Shown: piece by piece, positions 33,232-39,761 of the stretch
Layout of the letters: each line of letters begins with the position of its first letter
Position numbering within the stretch: position 1 is the first letter of the stretch
DNA from: Alphaproteobacteria bacterium
GTDB taxonomy: Bacteria; Pseudomonadota; Alphaproteobacteria; SHVP01
Direction: 5' to 3'
NCBI GenBank assembly: GCA_016869765.1
Contig: VGES01000031.1
Location: forward strand, 1 to 42,810
DNA: 42,810 nt
Notes under the pieces: model-generated
What the model was told of the DNA's origin: nothing
The model's database searches: none
Seen by the model: only the letters and a program-made list of their open reading frames with translations
Translations under genes and position numbers: made by a program

Positions 33232-34374
33232 CTACTTGCGGGCGCCGGCCAAGAACAAGTTCGGTCGCCGCGCGCGGGCACGAAATTCGGCGTTGCCGGC
33301 CTGTTCGAGAAACAGGCTCGGCGCCGTCGTCTCGATCGCGCGGGACCGCGAGAAGCCGGCATCGACCATGAGCTGCGTGAGGTCGAGTTCGTGCAGCGTG
33401 CCCCAGAACGGCTCGGCGTTGTAATACGTGCTCCAGTCCCCCAGCGTCTGATCGTAGGGGTCGGTCATCATGTCGTACTGCGGCGTGTCCATGTGCAGCA
33501 TGACCCCGCCCGGGGCGAGCAAGCGATAGCACTCCTGGAAAATGTTGCGCAGCGGGCGGTTGGCCGTCTCGTGCATCAGGATTACCGAGACGATGAGGTC
33601 GAAGTGTCCATCGGCGAAATCGGTGTGCTCGGCATTCTGTTGCGAGAAATGGACCGGCTTGCCGATCGCCGAAGCCCGGGCGTGGGCGAAACGCAAACAG
33701 GGCGCTGCCACATCGATCCCGTAGACCTCCGCCCCGGGGAAAGCATCGACGTAGGGCAGCGTGTTGAAGCCGATCGTGCAACCAACGTCGAGAATGCGGC
33801 GCGGCCTGAGATCGGGAAAATGCTCCCGAACGAAACGGATCATCGAGCGCGCCCGGTCGTCGTTGAGCGGACCCCCCGTTCCCATATTGAAGACGACGTT
33901 GGTGCGTTCGTAGGTGGCGCCGGCATAGACGTCATCGGCGGCCAGCTCGGTGTGATAGCCGCCTGGCTTGCAGTGGATGTCGACTGCCGAGAGATAGCGC
34001 GGCACGACCACGCCGGCATCGAGCCGCAGGGATCCGCCGCAGGGCGAAACGTTGCGGCATTGGTCGATCAACCCCGGGAGTTGACGCTCGACGCTCTCCC
34101 CCACCACGTCCTGCATGATCTCCTGGGTCGTACGCCGAAGTGCGCTCCACATCTGGTTGTAGGGCTCCTGCTCCATCGCGAGCCGCACCTCGTGGCGCGT
34201 GCGTGGTGGGCGCTGGTGGCGCTTCTCGAACCGCGGCTTGACCACGCGATCGTAGAGGGCCCGCTTGCCCGGCTGCAGGTCGCGCTGCACATGGACCATG
34301 AGTTCCCGCACGAAACACTCGCGCGCACCCTCGTCGTGATCCGGCATGGCGTAGACGGCATGGGGCTTCTGCAA
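33232..34374 (-). CDS. Two-domain SAM-dependent methyltransferase, copy 3 of 3
   Basis: A 380-residue, more diverged paralogue of the 20642 and 23619 genes. Motif I is ILDVGCTIGFNTLPYVDAFP, then YGIDVAAPCLRFAHARA, FSQQNAEHTDFADGHFDLIV and RLLAPGGVMLHMDTP. The shared N-terminal block appears as PGKRALYDRVVKPRFEKRHQR, MEQEPYNQMWSALRRTTQEIM and PRYLSAVDIHCKPGGYHTE. A TTG at 34374 is chosen because AGGGAGAGGCCG lies right before it and the resulting N-terminus (MQKPHAVYAMPDHDEGARE) aligns with copies 1 and 2; an ATG at 34347 would cut into the aligned region. It follows HyuB copy 3 by 10 bases. Confidence 0.85.
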   Translation of the reverse strand: MQKPHAVYAMPDHDEGARECFVRELMVHVQRDLQPGKRALYDRVVKPRFEKRHQRPPRTRHEVRLAMEQEPYNQMWSALRRTTQEIMQDVVGESVERQLPGLIDQCRNVSPCGGSLRLDAGVVVPRYLSAVDIHCKPGGYHTELAADDVYAGATYERTNVVFNMGTGGPLNDDRARSMIRFVREHFPDLRPRRILDVGCTIGFNTLPYVDAFPGAEVYGIDVAAPCLRFAHARASAIGKPVHFSQQNAEHTDFADGHFDLIVSVILMHETANRPLRNIFQECYRLLAPGGVMLHMDTPQYDMMTDPYDQTLGDWSTYYNAEPFWGTLHELDLTQLMVDAGFSRSRAIETTAPSLFLEQAGNAEFRARARRPNLFLAGARK

Positions 34375-34384
34375 CGGCCTCTCC

Positions 34385-36205
34385 CTAGTCCGGTTCGGTG
34401 AGCGTGATGCGGCCGGCGGCCGCCAGATCCTGAAAACGCTTGCCGCGATGGAACAGGGCGCTCGGGCCACGTGAGGCCCGCAACGCGGCGCGACGCCGCT
34501 CGGTCGCAACGTTGTCGACGCCCCCCGCGGCATCGAGGACAACGCCATAGTCCTCGAGCGCACTCTTCTGCGATGCGAGCCCGAGGGCCACGTCCTCGGC
34601 AACCAACGCCGGGGCCCGATCCAACGGGTCGCCCCAGCCGCCACCGCCACAGGTGAGCACGTGAAGCCGCACGCCGCCGGTCACCGGCATGGCATCGACC
34701 TTGTGCTTGAACGAAAGCGCCCGACCGGCCTGCGCGGCGAGCGTACAGGTCGTCCCCGCACCCGCCAGGCCCCCGGCCATGCCCCAGGGCTGCAACTGCA
34801 GGCGGTCGTCACGAACCCCGAGCGTGCCGTCGCGCTTGAGATGTATGAGCCGTTCGCAGCCCAGGCCGCCGCGGTGGAGCCCCGGCCCGCCGGAATCGGG
34901 GGCGAGGCCGTCACGCTCAACGATCACGGGATAGAACGCTTCGAGGAATTCCGCCGGCACGCTTCGGCCGGCGACATTGCCGTTCAGGGCGTCCTGGCCA
35001 TCGCCATTCGGTCGTCCGCCGCCGCCGCCGCCCAGCACGTCGCGGGCGATGATGCGTTCGCCCTCGTCGTTCGTGGTAGCGTAGACGAGCGACGTGCGCG
35101 TGTCGCAGGACCCGGGCGCCTGGCCGCCCAGGGAGCGCCCGAGTGCGCCCAGGCAGAGTTCGGGCAGGCGAAACAACGTGAACGCGCGACACGACGAGGC
35201 GGCGGGGTACTCGGCCGACAGAACGGTTTTCTTCGGCAAGATGCAGGACAGCACCCGCGTCGCGCCGGCGTTGAAGATCGTGTCGGGCACGAGGTTGCGA
35301 AAAATCGAGACCACGTACTTGACGTAGAAGCGCTCGTCGCCGGCCATATTGATGGCGGCTGGCGACTGCGCGTCCGTGCCGGTGAAGTCGAAGGTGACGC
35401 GATCCTTGTCCTTGATCATCGTCACCTTGAGGCGGATGAACTCGCGCTTCTCCTGCGCCACGGCGCCGCCGACTTCGACGAAGTCCTCGAAGCGATAGCG
35501 CCCATCCGGAATCTTGGGCAACGCCACTTCGCGCAACGCCCGAGCGCAGCGATCGAGGAGGGCCTCGAAACCGGCATCGATCGTCTCCGGTCCGTAGCGG
35601 TCGAACAACTCGCGGATTCGCGCGACGCCAACGCGACAGGACATCAACTCGGAGTCGAGGTCGCCTTGCAGGTCGTGCGGGTAACGGCTGTTGGTGATGA
35701 TCGTGCGGTAGAGCGGTTCACACAGCTTGCCGCGGCTCACCAGTTTCACCGGCGGGATCCGGATCCCCTCCTGGTGAATGTCGGTCGCCCCGATCATGAC
35801 GCTACCGGGCGCCAGGCCCCCGACGTCGCTCATGTGGCCGAAGGCCTGGACGTAGGCGACCAATTGCCCGCGCCATAACACGGGCTGGGTCACGCACAGA
35901 TCGGGCAGGTGCGTGATCCCACCGGCCGAGTGATAGGGGTCGTTCCAGAGAAAAATGTCGCCGTCTTCGATCTCGGAGAGATCGTAGTGCTGCAGGATCG
36001 GGTCGACGTGCGCCGCGCCCGACGCCGAAGAAACGTTGCGCCCGAAACGGTCGAACACGCCCGCCCGGTAATCGCGGCCCTCGCGAATGACGACCGAACG
36101 GGCGGTGCGTTCGATCTGGAGTTCCATTTCACGGCGGATCGATTCGACGGTACCGCCGACGATTTCGAGCGTGATCGGGTCGACGTTGCTGGCGTGGGCG
36201 TCCAC
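34385..36205 (-). CDS. Hydantoinase B / oxoprolinase-type subunit (HyuB), copy 3 of 3
   Basis: A 606-residue HyuB paralogue, the most diverged of the three. Blocks include NVDPITLEIVGGTVESIRRE, FLWNDPYHSAGGITHLPDLC, GSVMIGATDIHQEGIRIPP, YPHDLQGDLDSELMSCRVG, TFDFTGTDAQSPAAINMAG, GGGGGRPNGDGQDALNGNVAG and LTCGGGGWGDPLDRA. Differences from copies 1 and 2 are spread along the protein, for example HYDLSEIEDGDIF for NYKIE-x-VE-x-GDVF, consistent with a changed substrate. The start is a GTG at 36205. It lies between a THI5-like binding-protein gene and methyltransferase copy 3, the same order as around copy 2. Confidence 0.92.
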   Translation of the reverse strand: MDAHASNVDPITLEIVGGTVESIRREMELQIERTARSVVIREGRDYRAGVFDRFGRNVSSASGAAHVDPILQHYDLSEIEDGDIFLWNDPYHSAGGITHLPDLCVTQPVLWRGQLVAYVQAFGHMSDVGGLAPGSVMIGATDIHQEGIRIPPVKLVSRGKLCEPLYRTIITNSRYPHDLQGDLDSELMSCRVGVARIRELFDRYGPETIDAGFEALLDRCARALREVALPKIPDGRYRFEDFVEVGGAVAQEKREFIRLKVTMIKDKDRVTFDFTGTDAQSPAAINMAGDERFYVKYVVSIFRNLVPDTIFNAGATRVLSCILPKKTVLSAEYPAASSCRAFTLFRLPELCLGALGRSLGGQAPGSCDTRTSLVYATTNDEGERIIARDVLGGGGGGRPNGDGQDALNGNVAGRSVPAEFLEAFYPVIVERDGLAPDSGGPGLHRGGLGCERLIHLKRDGTLGVRDDRLQLQPWGMAGGLAGAGTTCTLAAQAGRALSFKHKVDAMPVTGGVRLHVLTCGGGGWGDPLDRAPALVAEDVALGLASQKSALEDYGVVLDAAGGVDNVATERRRAALRASRGPSALFHRGKRFQDLAAAGRITLTEPD

Positions 36206-36219
36206 GGCGGTGACGAAAA

Positions 36220-36247
36220 GGGCGCGGGCAGCGGACCGCCCGCGCTC
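36220..36247 (-). promoter_or_regulatory. Stem-loop between binding-protein gene and HyuB copy 3
   Basis: A 10-bp stem (GGGCGCGGGC with GCCCGCGCTC, one G-T wobble) around an 8-base loop, beginning 4 bases after the binding-protein stop and ending 14 bases before the HyuB start. No U-tract. It occupies the same place as the 26631-26663 stem-loop but is unrelated in sequence, so the position appears to matter more than the sequence. Confidence 0.6.
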
Positions 36248-36251
36248 TCCC

Positions 36252-37256
36252 CTAGTTGGTCAGGCGCTGGTTGATGAACTGGTTGGTGATCAGCTTGTCG
36301 ATCGCCACCGGCTGCTCGATCACCTTGGCCTGCATGAGCAAACGTTGCATTTCGACCCAGTCCGCATCTTCGCTGAACCCGAATGGCCGACCCGCCTTGG
36401 GCGGTTCGACGTAGGCGAGTGCAGCCGGGAAGTCGATCGAGTTGGTCTTGCGGGTCTCGGGCTTGGCATTGGGTTGGGAGTGCTTGGCCAACGCATCGAG
36501 GGACGCCTCGGGCTCGGCCTTCGCGGCTTCCCAGGACTTGAGCGTCGCCGCGATGAAGCGGCGGACCAGGTCGGGGTTGTTCTTGACCAAATCGGGATGC
36601 GTGATGATGCCGTAACCCACGCCCTGGACGCCGACGTCCTTGTAGAGGAAATAGCGGGCGCCACCGACCTGCTCGTATTGGCTTGGCGAGAACGAGGGCG
36701 ACATCATCGCGTCGACTTTGCCCGCCATGAACACCTGCTGCTTGGCCGCAGGCGTCACCGAAACGATCTGCAGATCGGCCTGAGTCATGCCGAACTTCTC
36801 GAGATACGCAGGGAGCAGCGCTTCCTGGGTGCCACCCGGGTTGTAGGCCATGGTCTTCCCCTTGAGGTCCTGGGGCGACTTGATCGGGCTCGAATTCAAT
36901 ACGACGACCGCTTGGGCGCCCTTGGGCATGATCGTCGCGACGTTGATGATGTCGACGCCCTTGCTCACGCCTTGGACCACCGCGTCGGCCGCGACGAAAC
37001 CGAACTGATCGTCTTTCTTCGACACGAGCTGGGCGGCCTGACCCGAGCCGCGACCCTCGGTGATGGTGAGTTCGATTCCCGCGTCCTTGTAGAAGCCCTT
37101 CTCGATACCGAGGAAGAACGGCGAGTGATAATGCCAATGGAACCAATCGACCCGGATCGATACCCTATCGGCGGCGAGACTGGGACGAGCCAGCGCAACC
37201 AATCCGACGACGAACAGCGACACGACCAAGGAACGCAACAATGCTCTGGCGATCAT
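36252..37256 (-). CDS. ABC transporter substrate-binding protein, THI5/NMT1-like, copy 2
   Basis: A 334-residue periplasmic binding protein and probable first gene of the 13-gene operon. Signal peptide LLRSLVVSLFVVGLVALARP with cleavage near SLA, then DRVSIRVDWFHWHYHSPFFL, the family's DW-x-x-x-x-x-H pattern. TEGRGSGQAAQLVSKKDDQFGF, MAYNPGGTQEALLPAYL and VDAMMSPSFSPSQYEQ line up with the copy at 26673. AGGAG lies 9 bases before the ATG at 37256; an upstream in-frame start at 37400 would overlap the divergent gene. No permease or ATPase lies next to it, so it probably shares the single importer at 27733-29354 and widens its substrate range. Confidence 0.92.
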   Translation of the reverse strand: MIARALLRSLVVSLFVVGLVALARPSLAADRVSIRVDWFHWHYHSPFFLGIEKGFYKDAGIELTITEGRGSGQAAQLVSKKDDQFGFVAADAVVQGVSKGVDIINVATIMPKGAQAVVVLNSSPIKSPQDLKGKTMAYNPGGTQEALLPAYLEKFGMTQADLQIVSVTPAAKQQVFMAGKVDAMMSPSFSPSQYEQVGGARYFLYKDVGVQGVGYGIITHPDLVKNNPDLVRRFIAATLKSWEAAKAEPEASLDALAKHSQPNAKPETRKTNSIDFPAALAYVEPPKAGRPFGFSEDADWVEMQRLLMQAKVIEQPVAIDKLITNQFINQRLTN

Positions 37257-37327
37257 GGCAGTTTTCTCCTCTGCGCTCGGCTGTGGTCCCCCGCAAGCGC
37301 GAAGCCTACCGTGAATCGGGTGCGCGC

Positions 37328-38359
37328 GTGAAACGCACTGGTCATCTCCTGGTGGTGTTGCTCGCAGCAATGACCGCGTGGGGGGTGCCCGCTCGCGCAA
37401 CCGTGATTCCCGAAACGTGGCCGGATGGCGAGGCCCTACAGGGCGTGCGTGGCGAGTCGATAACGTTTCCGACGCGAAGCCCGTTCACGCCAGGAGCGAC
37501 CAAGGACCACCCGCTCGGTTCTGCAAAAGGGCTGGGCACGCTGTTCATGCCCAAGAATGCCTCGCCCACCAACAAAGTTCCTGCCGTGGTGATGTTGCAT
37601 GGTTCGGCCGGGGTCATCGGTGCGCGCGAGTACACGTATGGCCAACAGTTCGCGGCGATGGGCTTTGCGGCGCTGGTGATCGACTCCTTCGGCGCGCGCC
37701 GCGACCGCGCCACGGATTTCATCGGGCGCCTGATGGAGATCACCGAGACCATGCTGGTCGCCGACGCCTACGCGGGGCTCGAGTATCTGGCGAAACGCGG
37801 CGATGTCGATGCCGCGCGCGTCGCGCTCGCCGGGTTTTCCTATGGCGGCATGGCGACCACCTTCGCCGCCTATCGCCAGATCGCCGAGACGCTCGGGATC
37901 AACGGCGGGCGCTTCGCCGGTCACGTCGCGTTCTACGGCCCGTGCATCGCGCGTTTCACGGACTCGCGGACGACGGCAGCGCCGCTCTTGTTCTTGTCGG
38001 GCAGCGCCGATGCCATTGTCGATCCCGAACGCTGCGAGGAGATCGCCGGGGACCTGCGCAAGGGTGGATCGTCGGTCGAGATCGTCGTTTATCCCGGCGC
38101 CTATCACCAGTGGGACGGCGCGCGCTCTGGCCCGCGCAACATCGGCCGCAACTTGGCGCCATGCCGCTTCCTGGTCGAACCCGATGGCACCGTCGTCGAT
38201 CGCCAGACGCCGTTCACGATGAACGGCCCGTTCACGCGCAAACTGATCCTCGGGCTGTGTACGAACAGCGAGGGCTACCTGATCGGGCGCGACGACGAGG
38301 TGCGCGCCAGGTCGAACCGCGACTTCGGCCGCTTCCTCCGCCACGTGTTCAGGCTGTAG
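37328..38359 (+). CDS. Exported dienelactone-hydrolase-family protein
   Basis: A 343-residue alpha/beta hydrolase with a signal peptide (RTGHLLVVLLAAMTAWGVPA, cleavage near ARA). The mature part has VPAVVMLHGSAGVIGAREYTYG with the oxyanion region, the nucleophile elbow AGFSYGGMAT (Ser in G-F-S-Y-G), the acid GSADAIVDPERCEE and His in YPGAYHQWD, so the triad is complete. It belongs to the dienelactone hydrolase family, whose members cleave diverse esters and lactones; this one would act in the periplasm. The GTG at 37328 gives the best signal peptide. It is divergent from the 13-gene operon over 71 bases, so shared regulation is possible. Confidence 0.88.
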   Translation: MKRTGHLLVVLLAAMTAWGVPARATVIPETWPDGEALQGVRGESITFPTRSPFTPGATKDHPLGSAKGLGTLFMPKNASPTNKVPAVVMLHGSAGVIGAREYTYGQQFAAMGFAALVIDSFGARRDRATDFIGRLMEITETMLVADAYAGLEYLAKRGDVDAARVALAGFSYGGMATTFAAYRQIAETLGINGGRFAGHVAFYGPCIARFTDSRTTAAPLLFLSGSADAIVDPERCEEIAGDLRKGGSSVEIVVYPGAYHQWDGARSGPRNIGRNLAPCRFLVEPDGTVVDRQTPFTMNGPFTRKLILGLCTNSEGYLIGRDDEVRARSNRDFGRFLRHVFRL

Positions 38360-38371
38360 CGACGCATCTGC

Positions 38372-38394
38372 CTGGAGGCCGAGTACTCCTCCGG
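38372..38394 (+). terminator. Possible terminator hairpin after the dienelactone-hydrolase gene
   Basis: A 7-bp stem (CTGGAGG with CCTCCGG, one wobble pair) with a 9-base loop starts 12 bases after the stop, followed by TGGTTTT. Weak U-tract, so only a tentative intrinsic terminator, in the gap before the convergent narI. Confidence 0.35.
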
Positions 38395-38421
38395 TGGTTT
38401 TGGCCTTTGCCGTACGTTCCC

Positions 38422-39120
38422 TTATGCCGCGCGCGACTGGTGGCGGGTGCGGACGATCTGGTAGCGCCGGAACACGTACCAGATCGGTGCGCTCCAGATG
38501 TGGACCAACCGGCTGAACGGGAACACGACGAACAGCGTCAGCCCGAGGAACACGTGCGCACGATAGGGCCACGCGACGTCCGCCATGTAGTCGGCGGCAT
38601 CGAGCTGGAACGTGACCACGTGCTGCGCCCAATGCGACAGCGCCATCATCACCGAGCCGTCGCGATGCTCCAGCGAATAGGGCAGCGTGATGAGCCCGAG
38701 CACGAGCTGCAGCCACAAGAGCAAGAGGATCGCGATATCCATGCTGCTCGAGGTCACGCGGATTCGCGGATCGACCAGACGACGGTGCAGCAGCATCGTG
38801 AGCCCGATGAAGCAGACCACGCCGGCGACGCCGCCCGAGATGATCGCCAGCATCTGCTTGTCGCCGGCGCTGATCAGTCAGGAATAGACCACATGCGGGG
38901 TCAGCAGGCCGACGAAGTGACCGAAGAACAGGAACAGGATGCCGATATGAAAGAGGTTGCTGCCCCAACGCAATTGCCGCGACCGCAGCATCTGGCTCGA
39001 CCCGCTGCGCCAGCTGTATTGCTCACGGTCGAACCGGATGAGACTGCCTATGAGAAATACGCTCGCGGCAACGTACGGGTAGACCCCGAACACGAGATCG
39101 TTGACGTAGTCGGCGATCAT
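38422..39120 (-). pseudogene. narI: Nitrate reductase gamma subunit NarI, interrupted by an in-frame TGA
   Basis: The frame encodes a full-length NarI (cytochrome b, five membrane helices, two haems, passes electrons from quinol to NarH) except for a TGA at 38878-38880 (codon 81). Before it: VNDLVFGVYPYVAASVFLIG, SYQYSWRSGSSQ-like QYSWRSGSSQ, and HIGILFLFFGHFVGLLTPHVVYS. After it, in the same frame: ISAGDKQMLAIISGGVAG, PYSLEHRDGSVMMALSHWAQ, HVFLGLTLFVVFPFSRLVHIW. Haem-ligand histidines are kept on both sides. Alignment by memory with E. coli NarI shows no missing residues at the break, so a point change such as TGG to TGA, or a sequencing error, explains it. The ATG overlaps the narJ stop by 4 bases. 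Confidence 0.85.
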
Positions 39121-39761
39121 GATGACCTCATCGCTGAACCATCGCTACAGGCCGGCGCGGCCCCCGGACCGAACTCGACCGGCGCTTCGGCCCAGGCGCG
39201 ATCGATATCCTCGGGTTCCTCGGGCTCCTCGGGCGCCGTCGCCCGGGGAAACTCGCGGTTCTTGCCGGTCAGGCCGATCAGCGCATCGAACACGCCGGCG
39301 TAGGCCGAACCGCGTTTGACCAGCCGATCGCGCACCGGTGCGAGGACGTGCGCAATCTCGGCCAGGAGAGCCTCGGCCTCCAGGGCGGGACGGGACGAGA
39401 CAAACTCGAGATAGATCGGGAGATAGTCCGGCAACTCCGCCCCCGCGGGTTCGATCCCGGCCCGCCGATAGCGCGTGAGCAGCGCCACCATGGCCTGGCC
39501 GCGAACACGCGAGTCGCCGCAAACGTGCTCGAACAAATTGAGCGATAGCCGCGGGTTGCGGTCGAACAGCCCGACGTAGGCGGCCTGGAGCTCCAGGAGG
39601 TCGCCCCCGACGATCTCGTCGATCAGCGTCGTCACGTCAGCCCGTTCGGCCGGAGCCAGCGAGCGGATCGCCTCGCGAATCTCCTGGTGCGCCGCCACCA
39701 ACGCGTCGCTCGGATAGTCGAGGAGGACGGCGAGCGCCTTCAAGGTGGTCTGGTGATTCAT
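39117..39761 (-). CDS. narJ: Nitrate reductase molybdenum cofactor assembly chaperone NarJ
   Basis: A 214-residue cytosolic chaperone that binds apo-NarG and is needed for molybdenum cofactor insertion and membrane anchoring. Family features: LKALAVLLDYPSDALVAAHQ at the N-terminus, LLELQAAYVGLFDRNPRLSL, LNLFEHVCGDSRVRGQAMV and ELPDYLPIYLEFVSSRP. The C-terminus is rich in Pro and Glu (PEEPEEPEDIDRAW), which is usual. ATG at 39761 follows the narH stop with no spacer, and its stop overlaps narI. The gene itself is intact, although its client NarG is truncated here. Confidence 0.93.
   Translation of the reverse strand: MNHQTTLKALAVLLDYPSDALVAAHQEIREAIRSLAPAERADVTTLIDEIVGGDLLELQAAYVGLFDRNPRLSLNLFEHVCGDSRVRGQAMVALLTRYRRAGIEPAGAELPDYLPIYLEFVSSRPALEAEALLAEIAHVLAPVRDRLVKRGSAYAGVFDALIGLTGKNREFPRATAPEEPEEPEDIDRAWAEAPVEFGPGAAPACSDGSAMRSS

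Noticed and set aside
38878-38880. TGA as selenocysteine or as a reassigned Trp codon
   Set aside because: NarI uses no Sec, I saw no stem-loop suggestive of a SECIS downstream, and TGA is a normal stop in many other genes here.
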